This document shows, in pieces, positions 7,368 through 15,306 of a stretch of DNA of 64,000 nt. The notes beneath the pieces were generated by a model. That model did no database searches, had not been told where the DNA came from, and was given only the letters and a program-made list of their open reading frames with translations. The stretch covers positions 1,736,001 to 1,800,000 of the forward strand of contig NZ_CP028158.1 in NCBI RefSeq assembly GCF_003030345.1. The letters are read 5' to 3'. The position numbers and the translations under genes are program-made. Position 1 is the stretch's first letter, and every line of letters begins with the position of its first letter. Origin of the DNA: Plantactinospora sp. BC1 (lineage in GTDB: Bacteria; Actinomycetota; Actinomycetes; Mycobacteriales; Micromonosporaceae).

Positions 7368-9140
7368 TCAGAGGAAGCCGGGCCTGGTGAGCCGCCAGGC
7401 CGCTCCGATGAGGCCGACGTGTGACAGCGCCAACGGAGTGTTGCCGAGGTGCGCGCCGGTGCGCGGGTCGATCTCCTCGGCGAAGAGTCCGAGGTCGTTG
7501 GCGAGGGCGGCGGTGCGTTCGAAGAGCGCGACGGCACGCTCGGTCTCGCCCGCCATCGCCAGGCACTCGACGAGCCAGAACGTGCACGCCACGAAGCCGG
7601 CCGGATCGTCCGGCCAGCGCCGGACCAGGCCCTCGGTGCTGAGACCGGTCGCGATGGCCTCGATCGTCGCCCGCATCCTGGGATCCGTGGCCGCCACCAT
7701 CCCGGTGCCCGGCAGCACCAGGACGGAGGCGTCCAGCTCCGCCGAGCCGAGCACCCCGGTGTAGGCGCCGACCCGCTCGTTCCAGCCGTCCCGCAGTACC
7801 GTGCTCCGGATCTCGTCGCGGACGGCGGCCCACCGCCGGGGGTCGGCACGCGGGCCGAGGATCGGGGCGAGCTTCACCGCACTGTCCAACGCGCCCCAGC
7901 AGAGCGCCTTCGACGCCAGGTAGTGCCGCCCGGGACCGCGTTCCTCCCACATCCCGGAATCCGGTTCCCGCCAGTGTGTGGCCTGCTCGGCCAGGCCGAC
8001 CAGCAGCGCCTTGGACTCCTCCGACAGCTCACCCAGCGCGTCACGGAGCAGGTACGCGCTGAGCAGTACCCCGGGTACGTCGTGCTGCCGCTGCCGCCAG
8101 GCGTCGTTGCCGACCCGCACCGGCCGGCTGTCGGCGTACCCGCGCAGGTGGTCGAGGGAGTACTCGGAGAGGTCCCGCTCGCCGGCCACCCCGTACATGA
8201 TCGGCACCGGCTCGTCACCGGTGCGCCCCGCCGAACGGGCCGCCCAGCCGAAGAGCCGCCCCGTCTCCTCCGGACACGTGGTCACCCAGAGCGCCCGCAT
8301 GGTCAGGAAGAAGTCCCGCAGCCACGCGTACCGGTAGTCGTAGTTGTCGGTACCGCCGAGCCGCTCCGGCAACGAGGTGGTGACCGCCGCCACCACCGCC
8401 CCGGTGGGCCGGTAGGTCAGGCCCTGCACCACCAGCGAACTGCGCCGCACCGACTCGGGATAGCGGCCGTGGTAGGGGTGCAGGTCCCGGATCACCCGCC
8501 ACGCCTCGACCGTCTCCGCGAGCGCCGACACCGGCTCCAGGTGCCGTGGCGGCGGGCCGTAGGCCGGCGCGGAGACCAGGTCGAACCCGAGCACCTGACC
8601 GGCGACCACGTCGAACTCGGCGTGCGCCCGGCCGTGCGCACACGCCAGCGGCACCGGGCTGCGCAGGGCCAGGGTCAACGGGCCGGCTTCGGCCAGTACC
8701 TCGTCGCCGCGACAGTGCAGGTACGGAACGACCAGCCCGTACTCCGGCCGCGGCACGTACTCGCAGCGCATCCGTACCCGGCCGGTCAGTCCCTCGACGA
8801 CCCGGGCCAGCAGCATCGGGGAGTTCTGCCCGAGCTCGTGCCCGCGCGCTCCGGGCTCCGCGACCAGAGCCTCGGTGACCGCGACCTCGCCGCCTCCGGT
8901 GTGGTGGACGGTCCGCAACACCAGCGAGTCGTCGAGGTAGGCCCGCTCCGCCTGCCCGCCCGTCCCGTCCGCCGGGCAGATCCGCCAGTGGCCGGCGTCC
9001 GGATCCAGCAGCCGCCCGAACACCGACGGCGCGTCGAACCGGCCCGGGCACCACCAGTCGACCGAGCCGTCCCGGCTGACCAGCGCCGCCGACGCGCAGT
9101 CGGAGAGCAAACCGTAATCGGCGATCGCCGCCTCGGACAT
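7368..9140 (-). CDS. Glycoside hydrolase family 15 protein (glucoamylase/trehalase-like)
   Basis: A 590-residue cytoplasmic (no signal peptide) GH15 enzyme. The N-terminal beta-sandwich domain begins IADYGLLSDCASAALVSRDGSVDWWCPGRF and the (alpha/alpha)6 barrel follows from about residue 235. Family motifs seen: YRYAWLRDFFLT, the general-acid region GMWEERG and the general-base region AEEIDPRTGAHLGN. Actinobacterial GH15 proteins of this type hydrolyse alpha-1,4-glucans, dextrins or trehalose; which substrate applies cannot be decided here. A GGGTAG box ends 9 nt before the ATG, which suggests a near-leaderless transcript. The nearby GH65 phosphorylase and sugar kinase point to glucan/trehalose turnover, perhaps under stress. 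Confidence 0.92.
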   Translation of the reverse strand: MSEAAIADYGLLSDCASAALVSRDGSVDWWCPGRFDAPSVFGRLLDPDAGHWRICPADGTGGQAERAYLDDSLVLRTVHHTGGGEVAVTEALVAEPGARGHELGQNSPMLLARVVEGLTGRVRMRCEYVPRPEYGLVVPYLHCRGDEVLAEAGPLTLALRSPVPLACAHGRAHAEFDVVAGQVLGFDLVSAPAYGPPPRHLEPVSALAETVEAWRVIRDLHPYHGRYPESVRRSSLVVQGLTYRPTGAVVAAVTTSLPERLGGTDNYDYRYAWLRDFFLTMRALWVTTCPEETGRLFGWAARSAGRTGDEPVPIMYGVAGERDLSEYSLDHLRGYADSRPVRVGNDAWRQRQHDVPGVLLSAYLLRDALGELSEESKALLVGLAEQATHWREPDSGMWEERGPGRHYLASKALCWGALDSAVKLAPILGPRADPRRWAAVRDEIRSTVLRDGWNERVGAYTGVLGSAELDASVLVLPGTGMVAATDPRMRATIEAIATGLSTEGLVRRWPDDPAGFVACTFWLVECLAMAGETERAVALFERTAALANDLGLFAEEIDPRTGAHLGNTPLALSHVGLIGAAWRLTRPGFL

Positions 9141-9372
9141 TCCGCGCGACTACCCGGTTTCGGCCCGGTTAGTGGTCCGGGGCGGAGGGCCGGGCCCGGG
9201 ACGCGTCTCCCCCGGCGCCGCCAAAAATCGGCACGGACCGTCATGATCGGGCACGGGCGTCGATCCGGCATAGTGGGTTCGGATCGGGGTCGACGGGGAA
9301 CCAAGCGCCGACCTGCGCGTCACCGGTCACGGCAGGTGTCATTATGATGCGATGACGGACGGAAGGTGGGAG

Positions 9373-9711
9373 ATGTCCCCGGATCTCGAATCCACCGCCG
9401 CCGAGCTGTCCTTGACGGTGGTACGCGACGGCGCCGAGGTCCGGGTAGCAGCCGACGGCGAAGTCGACATGAGCACCGCCGACAGCCTACGGGACTGTCT
9501 GGACGAGCTGCTGGACCAGAAGCCGGAGAAGGTCGTGGTCGACCTGGCCGGCGTCACCTTCCTGGACTCCAGCGGTATCGCCACCCTCGTCCGTGCCTAC
9601 AACCGCGCGATCAACCAGGGTGCCGGGCTGAACGTGGTGAACTGCCAGGCGAACGTTCGCCGGGTCCTGGAGCTGACCGGCCTGCTCGCCGTCATGACCG
9701 AGGGCACCTGA
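9373..9711 (+). CDS. STAS-domain anti-sigma factor antagonist
   Basis: A 112-residue single STAS domain. Key motif: VVVDLAGVTFLDSSGIATLV, whose DSSG serine is the site phosphorylated by anti-sigma kinases in SpoIIAA/RsbV-type proteins. In the partner-switching scheme the unphosphorylated form binds the anti-sigma factor and frees a stress sigma factor. I prefer the ATG at 9373 because GGAAGG lies 6 bp upstream; an in-frame ATG at 9352 has no ribosome binding site and would add seven residues. No RsbW-type kinase or sigma factor is encoded in the window. Its position among genes with SigB-like promoter elements is suggestive. Confidence 0.88.
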   Translation: MSPDLESTAAELSLTVVRDGAEVRVAADGEVDMSTADSLRDCLDELLDQKPEKVVVDLAGVTFLDSSGIATLVRAYNRAINQGAGLNVVNCQANVRRVLELTGLLAVMTEGT

Positions 9712-9747
9712 GCCGGCGGGCCGGTCACGTCCCAGGTTCGCCCGGTC

Positions 9748-9773
9748 GAGTAGCCCGGGCCGGTTCTGGGTAG
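9748..9773 (+). promoter_or_regulatory. SigB-like promoter element (GAGT-N16-GGGTAG)
   Basis: GAGT (9748-9751), 16-nt spacer, GGGTAG (9768-9773). The PfkB-kinase GTG follows after only 10 nt and has no ribosome binding site, so transcription from here would give a leaderless message for the kinase-GH65 operon. Confidence 0.55.
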
Positions 9774-9783
9774 CTGGACGTCC

Positions 9784-10764
9784 GTGAGCGCTATCCCGCA
9801 GGTTCTGGTGATCGGACAGCTGGCCCGCGATCTCGTACTGGTGGTCGACCGGATGCCCCCGGCCGGCAGCGCCGCCGACGTCCGGTGCCGGCGCGAGCTG
9901 CTCGGCGGGAAGGGCGCCAACCAGGCGGTCGCGCTGGCCCAGCTCGGCGCGCGGCCGATCCTGCTCGCCGTGGCCGGCGACGACCGGGTCGGCGACGATC
10001 TGCTGGCCCAGGCGCGTCGGGACGGTGTCGACGTGTCGCAGGTACGCCGTCGGGTCGGAACGCTCACCGGGCTGATCGTGGAGGCGCTGGACGCCGACGG
10101 TGGCTGGCGCTACCTGCAACACCTGCCCGACGAGATGCTGCTGACCGAGGCGGACGTGCTGGCGGCCACCGAGGCGTTCGCCGCCGACGCCGTACTCGTG
10201 CAGCTCCAACAGCCACCGCAGGCGGCGCTGGCGGCGGCGCGGCTCGCCCGGGAGTCGGGCCGGCTGCTCGTACTCGACGGGACCCCGGCCGACGACGAGC
10301 ACCGCCGGCCGCTGCTGGCCGCCGCCGACGTGCTGCGGGCCGACGACCGGGAGACCGGGCTGTTGACCGGCGTCTCCGCCGACGACCCGGGGCAGGTCCG
10401 CGCCGCCGCCGAGAAGCTCCTGCACGCCGGCCCCGGTCTGGTCGTGCTCGGCCTCGGGCCGGCGGGAAACCTCTTCGTCTGGGCGGACCGTCGCTGGGGC
10501 CAGGGACATCTGCTGGTGCCGCTCACCGAGGAGCGGGTCGTGGACACCACCGGCGCGGGAGACGCCCTGACCGCCGCCCTCACCGTGGCACTGCTCCGCG
10601 GCGATCCGCCGCCGGACGCGGCCCGGTATGCGGTGGCCGCCGCCGGAGCCAGCGTCGGGCATCCCGGTGGCCGCCCGGCGCTCGACGGCAGCACGCTGCG
10701 CAACCGGGTGTCGGGGCTCGACCCCGAGCCGGGCGGGGACCCGCGGATCGGCGGGCCGGCGTGA
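9784..10764 (+). CDS. PfkB/ribokinase-family sugar kinase
   Basis: A 326-residue kinase of the PfkB family. The N-terminal signature GGKGANQAVALAQLG (residues about 40-54) and the C-terminal signature DTTGAGDALTAAL, with its catalytic Asp, are both intact, so it should be an active ATP-dependent kinase for a sugar or nucleoside. The ribokinase-like order of motifs favours a free pentose/hexose substrate, but the substrate cannot be read from sequence. The GTG at 9784 has no Shine-Dalgarno sequence and lies 10 nt after a GGGTAG box. Its stop overlaps the start of the GH65 gene (GTGA at 10761), so the kinase may act on a product of that phosphorylase or hydrolase. Confidence 0.9.
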   Translation: MSAIPQVLVIGQLARDLVLVVDRMPPAGSAADVRCRRELLGGKGANQAVALAQLGARPILLAVAGDDRVGDDLLAQARRDGVDVSQVRRRVGTLTGLIVEALDADGGWRYLQHLPDEMLLTEADVLAATEAFAADAVLVQLQQPPQAALAAARLARESGRLLVLDGTPADDEHRRPLLAAADVLRADDRETGLLTGVSADDPGQVRAAAEKLLHAGPGLVVLGLGPAGNLFVWADRRWGQGHLLVPLTEERVVDTTGAGDALTAALTVALLRGDPPPDAARYAVAAAGASVGHPGGRPALDGSTLRNRVSGLDPEPGGDPRIGGPA

Positions 10765-13313
10765 CCGTCGAGACCGGCCCGACCAGCGGACGACGGCACC
10801 CGACGATGCCGGTACCACGAGCCAGGACCGGCCGGCCGGCCCCCGCCGCAGAACCGACCTGGGAGATCCGCGAGGAGGGCCTCGGGCACCGGGCCCTGGC
10901 CGACCTGGAGTCCGTCTTCGCGCTGGCGAACGGCCGGCTCGGGGTACGCGGCACGCTCGAGGAGGGCGGCGTCAGCGCCAACCCCGGCACCTACCTCAAC
11001 TCGTGCTACGAGGAATACGACCTCAACTACCCGGAGAACGGCTACGCCTTCCCGGAGCAGAACCAGGTGCTGGTCGGTGTGCCGGAGGGGACCCGGTTCC
11101 GGCTCTTCGTCGACGACCGGCCGGTCGAGCCGACCGCCGGCGGCACGCACCGGCACGAACGGGTCCTCGACCTGCGCGACGGCACCCTCCGGCGATCGTT
11201 CGGCTGGACCGCCGAGTCCGGCGCGGCGGTGGAGGTGCGCAGTACCCGGCTGGTCTCGTTCGTCCACCCCGGGGTGCTGGCGATCCGCTACGAGGTCGTC
11301 GCCGCCGACCGACCGGTCCGGATCCGCCTGCACTCGGAACTCCGGGCCAACCCTGCGCTGCCGGAACGGGACAGCGACGACCCGAGGAGCCCGAACGTCC
11401 TCGAACGCCCGCTGCTGCCGCGGCGGCACAGCATCGACGGTCTCGGCGGCCTGCTGGGCCACCAGACCCGGCGCAGCGGACAGCGGATCGTCGCCACCGT
11501 CACGCACCTGCTCGACGGCGCGCGGGCCGAGGCCGACGTCGACACCGGCCCGGATCTGGTGCGGGTCGCCGTCGAGGCCGAACTCGCGCCGGGGCAGCGG
11601 CTCCGGGTGACCAAACTCGTCGGGTACGCCTCGTCCGGGCAGCGGCCGTTCGACGAGCTGGTCGCCGAGGCGACCACGGCGCTCGCGGAGGCGACCCGAC
11701 GTGGCTGGGCGGGGCTCCGCGCCGACCAGCGGGGCTATCTCGACCGGTTCTGGGACGACGCGGACGTGGTCGTCGACGGCGACCCGCAGCTTCAGCAGGC
11801 CGTACGGTTCGGGCTCTTCCACGTGTTGCAGGCCAGCGCCCGGGCGGGACAGCGTCCGCTGCCGGCCAAGGGCCTGACCGGCAACGGCTACGACGGCCAC
11901 ACCATGTGGGACGCCGAGACGTTCGTGCTGCCGGTACTCACCTACCTGCGGCCGGAGGCGGCCGAGGCGGCGCTGCGCTGGCGGCATGCCACCCTCGACC
12001 GGGCCCGGCAGCGCGCCGGTGAACTGCGGCTCGCCGGCGCGGCCTTCCCGTGGCGGACCATCGACGGCCGGGAGTGTTCCGGATACTGGCCGGCCGGGAG
12101 CGCGGCCCTGCACGTCAACGCCGACATCGCCGCTGCCGTGCTGCGGTACGTCGCCGCCACCGACGACCTCGCGTTCCTGCGCGACGCCGGTCTGGAGCTG
12201 CTGGTCGAGACGGCCCGGCTCTGGAACCGGGTGGGCCACCACGACGACGCGGGCGGATTCCACATCGACGGGGTGACGGGCCCGGACGAGTACACCGCGC
12301 TCGGCAACGACAACCTGTTCACCAACGTCATGGCCCGGCACAACCTGCTCGGGGCCGTCGCCGCCACCGAGCGGCTGCCGGAGCGGGCCCGACAGCTCGG
12401 CGTCGAGCCGGCGGAGCTGTCCGCCTGGCGGAGGGCGGCCGAGGCGATGCACCTGCCGTACGACGCCGAACGGGGGGTGCACCAGCAGTGCGCCGGGTTC
12501 ACCGCCCTGCAGGAGTGGGATTTCGCCGGCACCCGATCCGACGAGTACCCGCTGTTGCTGCACTACCCCTACCTGGAGCTGTACCGGCGGCAGGTGATCA
12601 AGCAGGCCGACGTCGTACTCGCGATGCAGCACTGCGCCGAGCTGTTCACGCGAGAGCAGAAGGCCCGCAACTTCGACTACTACCACCGGCGTACCGTCGG
12701 CGACTCGTCGCTGTCGGCGAGTGCACAGGCGATCATCGCCGCCGAACTGGGGCACCTGGAACTCGGCTACGCCCACCTCGCCGACTCGGCCCTACAGGAC
12801 CTGCACGACTTTCCGGAGCAGAGCCGGGACGGCCTGCACGTCGCCGCCCTCGCCGGTGTCTGGCTCGCTTTGGTGGCGGGCTTCGGCGGGCTCCGTGACC
12901 AGGGCGACGAACTCGCGTTCGCGCCCCGGCTGCCGGCGGCGCTGACCCGGCTGGAGTTCTCGCTGCGCTGGCGGGGTCACCGGCTCCGGGTCACCGTGAC
13001 CGGCGACTCGGCGACGTACCTGCTGCGGGACGGTACCGACCGGGACGATGCCGACCGGGACGATGCCGACGAGGCGGGGATCCGGCTGCGCCACCACGGG
13101 ACGCCGCTGCACCTGCGGCCGGGCCGATCCCGCCGCCTGCCGCTGCCGGCACTCCCCGACCCCGGGCCGGAACCCCCCGCACCGCCCAGCCGGGCTCCCC
13201 GGCGCCGCCCGGCCGGGAAGCCGGTGACCGCCATCCGGCCGGCCGGGTCGGACGCGGACGAGGCCGCGCCGCCGCCGGCCCGGCCCGGTCCGGCGGCTCC
13301 GGTACCCGGGTGA
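10761..13313 (+). CDS. Glycoside hydrolase family 65 disaccharide phosphorylase/hydrolase
   Basis: An 850-residue GH65 enzyme (maltose, trehalose or kojibiose phosphorylase family). After a disordered Pro/Arg-rich start it has the N-terminal beta-sandwich (EEGLGHRALADLESVFALANGRLG), a helical linker, and the (alpha/alpha)6 catalytic barrel with GHTMWDAETF and HIDGVTGPDEYTALGNDN; the Glu of GPDEY is the family general acid. WEIREEG and phosphate-loop regions are present, but I cannot separate phosphorylase from hydrolase by eye. The start is the GTG at 10761 overlapping the kinase stop. The C-terminal 60 residues are Pro/Arg-rich low complexity with DRDD repeats. No beta-phosphoglucomutase gene is next to it, which is the usual partner of maltose/trehalose phosphorylases. 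Confidence 0.92.
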   Translation: MTVETGPTSGRRHPTMPVPRARTGRPAPAAEPTWEIREEGLGHRALADLESVFALANGRLGVRGTLEEGGVSANPGTYLNSCYEEYDLNYPENGYAFPEQNQVLVGVPEGTRFRLFVDDRPVEPTAGGTHRHERVLDLRDGTLRRSFGWTAESGAAVEVRSTRLVSFVHPGVLAIRYEVVAADRPVRIRLHSELRANPALPERDSDDPRSPNVLERPLLPRRHSIDGLGGLLGHQTRRSGQRIVATVTHLLDGARAEADVDTGPDLVRVAVEAELAPGQRLRVTKLVGYASSGQRPFDELVAEATTALAEATRRGWAGLRADQRGYLDRFWDDADVVVDGDPQLQQAVRFGLFHVLQASARAGQRPLPAKGLTGNGYDGHTMWDAETFVLPVLTYLRPEAAEAALRWRHATLDRARQRAGELRLAGAAFPWRTIDGRECSGYWPAGSAALHVNADIAAAVLRYVAATDDLAFLRDAGLELLVETARLWNRVGHHDDAGGFHIDGVTGPDEYTALGNDNLFTNVMARHNLLGAVAATERLPERARQLGVEPAELSAWRRAAEAMHLPYDAERGVHQQCAGFTALQEWDFAGTRSDEYPLLLHYPYLELYRRQVIKQADVVLAMQHCAELFTREQKARNFDYYHRRTVGDSSLSASAQAIIAAELGHLELGYAHLADSALQDLHDFPEQSRDGLHVAALAGVWLALVAGFGGLRDQGDELAFAPRLPAALTRLEFSLRWRGHRLRVTVTGDSATYLLRDGTDRDDADRDDADEAGIRLRHHGTPLHLRPGRSRRLPLPALPDPGPEPPAPPSRAPRRRPAGKPVTAIRPAGSDADEAAPPPARPGPAAPVPG

Positions 13314-13315
13314 CG

Positions 13316-13411
13316 CCGCTGCCGACCGCCGGTCCGGCACCGCTGCCGGCCGCCGGTCCGGCACCGCTGCCGACGGCCGCTCCGGCACCACTGCCGACCG
13401 CCGGTCCGGCA
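13316..13411 (+). repeat. Four tandem copies of a 24-bp repeat
   Basis: Four contiguous 24-bp units starting at 13316, 13340, 13364 and 13388, differing at a few positions each. They begin 2 bp after the GH65 stop. If translated in the frame that overlaps that stop they would encode a PLPTAGPA octapeptide repeat, but I do not think this frame is a gene. The unit length is a multiple of three and the copies are in phase. Confidence 0.85.
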
Positions 13412-13418
13412 CGCCGAA

Positions 13419-13477
13419 CGCCGTCCGGGACCCGCCGGATCAGCCGGACAGTTGCCGGCGGCGGGTCCCGGACGGCG
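13419..13477. terminator. Strong bidirectional terminator hairpin
   Basis: Perfect 19-bp GC stem (13419-13437 with 13459-13477) and a 21-nt loop, between the convergent GH65 (+) and small DUF (-) genes. No U-tract follows. It directly follows the 24-bp tandem repeats. Confidence 0.8.
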
Positions 13478-13488
13478 CCGGGTGGACG

Positions 13489-13794
13489 TTACGACCGGGA
13501 CCCGGAGAGGTCACCCGGGCCGGTGGGCAGCTCGGTGGCCTGGCCGGCGGCCAGCGGGGAGGCCACCCGGTCCTGGGCGTCCTCCGCACCGGAACTCCCG
13601 CCGTCCGGCGCCACCTCCCCGTCGTAGTTGTAGACCAGGTACGTGCCGTCGCCGACCTCTCTGGTCGCGGTCGTCCGGATGTACCGGTGGATCAGTCCGT
13701 CGATCTCCAGTTCGATCAGCCCGGTGTCGCCGGCCGCCACGAGGCTCTCGTCTCGCGGGCCGCCTATCAGGATCGAGTCGTCATGTGTCGTCAT
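13489..13794 (-). CDS. Small hypothetical protein (DUF5988-like?)
   Basis: A 101-residue acidic protein. The first 60 residues form a compact beta-rich core (SILIGGPRDES, LIELEIDGLIHRYIRTTATREVGDGTYLVYNYDG); the remaining 40 are low-complexity Gly/Ser/Pro-rich. The GGPxD start and the late YxYDG element remind me of the DUF5988 family of small actinobacterial proteins, but I am unsure. The ATG at 13794 has no ribosome binding site, and a GGGTAG box with a GAGT element 16 nt further upstream ends 9 nt before it, so the mRNA is probably leaderless. Function unknown. Confidence 0.65.
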   Translation of the reverse strand: MTTHDDSILIGGPRDESLVAAGDTGLIELEIDGLIHRYIRTTATREVGDGTYLVYNYDGEVAPDGGSSGAEDAQDRVASPLAAGQATELPTGPGDLSGSRS

Positions 13795-13803
13795 GACTGC
13801 CCA

Positions 13804-13829
13804 CTACCCAGGGTCGGATCCGTTCACTC
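13804..13829 (-). promoter_or_regulatory. SigB-like promoter element (GAGT-N16-GGGTAG)
   Basis: On the minus strand GAGT (13826-13829), 16-nt spacer, GGGTAG (13804-13809), 9 nt upstream of the ATG of the small DUF gene. The same leaderless geometry is seen at the PfkB gene. Confidence 0.55.
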
Positions 13830-13889
13830 ACCCGTCGCCCGGCCGACGAACCAGGAATGACCTGGGCGGTACGGGGGCAGAGTGACGGC

Positions 13890-14012
13890 ATGGACGAGCG
13901 GGCGGGCACAGGGAACGAAGCCGACCTGGTGGTCCAGGGGCAGCGGTCCGCGGAGTGGGGGCCGCTGCACCGCGCGGATCAGGACGACCGGGGCGGGCGG
14001 CGAGGCTCCTGA
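13890..14012 (+). CDS. Possible very small ORF (40 aa)
   Basis: An ATG-initiated frame of 40 codons in the gap between two minus-strand genes, preceded by the purine-rich GGGGGCAGAG. The product would be hydrophilic (MDERAGTGNEADLVVQGQ..., ending DRGGRRGS). Codon third positions are GC-rich but the stretch is too short to judge. It could equally be non-coding. Listed because nothing else explains the 267-bp gap. Confidence 0.25.
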   Translation: MDERAGTGNEADLVVQGQRSAEWGPLHRADQDDRGGRRGS

Positions 14013-14061
14013 CCGACGTCGTGCCCGCCGCCCGCCCGTGGACGACCTGTCCGGCGGCGGT

Positions 14062-15021
14062 TCAGCCGTTGCCGCCGACGGCGGGCAGGACATGCTTGGC
14101 GTAGAGCTCGAAGAGTCCCTGATAGTGCGGCCCGGTGTTGGCCACGTAGACCTCGTCGAAGCCGGCCTGCGCGTACTTGTCGATCATTTCGAGGTGCGCC
14201 TCGGGGTCGTCACCGCAGACGAACGCCTGCTTCACCTGCTCCTGGGTCACCAGTTGGGCGGCCTGTTCGAAGTGCCGGGGCGAGGGCAGCACCTGGGACA
14301 GCTCGCCCGGTACCCCGGCGTTGGGCCAGCGTTCGTAGGCGATCCTCGCGCCCTCCTCGACGCTGCTGGCGTACGCCGCCTTGAAGCCGGCCTGGCACGG
14401 CTTGTCGCCTCCGCCGTTGGCGCGGAACCGGCTGACCATCTCGGCGTCCGGGCTGATGCTGATGTAGCCGTCGCCGATCCTGGCGGCGAGGTCGATGGCC
14501 TTCGGCCCGAACCCGGAGATGTAGATCGGCGGCGGGGTCTCCGGCCGGGTGTAGATCCGGGCGTTCTCGACCCGGTAGTGCTTGCCCTGGTGGTCCACGA
14601 ACCCGCCCTGCCACAGTTCGCGGATCACCTCGACGGCCTCCTCCAGCATCTCCAGCCTGGTGGCGGCGTTCGGCCAGGCGTCGCCGAAGATGTGCTCGTT
14701 GAGCGCCTCGCCGCTGCCGACGCCGAGCACGAACCGGCCGGAGTGCAGCACCGCGGTGGTCGCGGCGGCCTGGGCGATCACCGCCGGGTGGATCCGGACC
14801 GTGGGACAGGTGACGGCGGTGGTGACCGGCAGCGAAGAGACCTGGCTCAGCGCGCCGAGCATCGACCAGACGAAGCCGCTCTGCCCCTGCGCGTCCACCC
14901 AGGGGTGGTAGTGGTCGGAGATCCAGAGTCCCTGGAAACCCGCCGCCTCCGCCCCGCGTGCCTGCTCCAGCAGTTCGGCCGGGGTGTACTCCTCACTGGA
15001 CAGGAAGTAGCCGATGCGCAT
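14062..15021 (-). CDS. F420-dependent LLM-class oxidoreductase (TIGR03557 / FGD-like)
   Basis: A 319-residue luciferase-like monooxygenase-fold TIM-barrel protein of the F420-dependent glucose-6-phosphate dehydrogenase-like subfamily (TIGR03557). Seen: MRIGYFLSSEEY at the first strand, WISDHYHPW, TAVTCPTVRIHPAVIAQAA, and GRFVLGVGSGEALNEHI, which forms the F420-binding region. These enzymes oxidise an alcohol or hemiacetal substrate while reducing F420, or the reverse; many orthologues remain uncharacterised. AGGAGG lies 6 bp before the ATG. A SigB-like element (GACT-N16-GGGTAG) is 32 bp upstream of the start, so it is probably a stress-expressed monocistronic gene. Confidence 0.9.
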   Translation of the reverse strand: MRIGYFLSSEEYTPAELLEQARGAEAAGFQGLWISDHYHPWVDAQGQSGFVWSMLGALSQVSSLPVTTAVTCPTVRIHPAVIAQAAATTAVLHSGRFVLGVGSGEALNEHIFGDAWPNAATRLEMLEEAVEVIRELWQGGFVDHQGKHYRVENARIYTRPETPPPIYISGFGPKAIDLAARIGDGYISISPDAEMVSRFRANGGGDKPCQAGFKAAYASSVEEGARIAYERWPNAGVPGELSQVLPSPRHFEQAAQLVTQEQVKQAFVCGDDPEAHLEMIDKYAQAGFDEVYVANTGPHYQGLFELYAKHVLPAVGGNG

Positions 15022-15052
15022 GCCGTCCTCCTCGAATAGGGGTGACCTCGCC

Positions 15053-15078
15053 CTACCCGGATCGTCGGAAAATCAGTC
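15053..15078 (-). promoter_or_regulatory. SigB-like promoter element (GACT-N16-GGGTAG)
   Basis: On the minus strand GACT (15075-15078), 16-nt spacer, GGGTAG (15053-15058), 31 bp before the F420 oxidoreductase ATG, leaving room for its AGGAGG ribosome binding site. Confidence 0.5.
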
Positions 15079-15125
15079 ATCGCGACCGGAGAGTCGGCAC
15101 CGGCCGGAGCACCGGCCGAGGCAGA

Positions 15126-15201
15126 GGGCGGGACACCGGGCGAGGGCAGGGCATCCGGTCGAGAGCAGGGCATCCGGGCGAGGGCAGGGCATCCGGGCGA
15201 G
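15126..15201. repeat. Four tandem copies of a 19-bp repeat
   Basis: Four contiguous 19-bp units starting at 15126, 15145, 15164 and 15183; copies 3 and 4 differ at a single base and copy 1 is the most divergent. The array lies between the F420 oxidoreductase promoter and the terminator of the CBS gene, and is not in a coding frame I trust. 19 is not a multiple of three, which supports a non-coding array. Confidence 0.85.
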
Positions 15202-15216
15202 GGCGGAGACGCCGGT

Positions 15217-15246
15217 GGGCTCGACGGCGCCGGTACCGTCGAGCCC
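15217..15246 (-). terminator. Terminator hairpin of the CBS-domain gene
   Basis: Perfect 11-bp stem (15217-15227 with 15236-15246) with an 8-nt loop, 60 bp downstream of the stop of the minus-strand CBS gene. Confidence 0.75.
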
Positions 15247-15306
15247 AGGTGTGGGGCGGGCGGCCGGCTCCCGGAGGTGCCGTCCACCCGGTGTGCTGCG
15301 TTCGGG

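Noticed and set aside
13310-13627. Plus-strand frame beginning at a GTG overlapping the GH65 stop, encoding PLPTAGPA repeats
   Set aside because: It is built from the tandem DNA repeat, runs through the terminator hairpin and overlaps the convergent small DUF gene by more than 130 bp. More likely non-coding.
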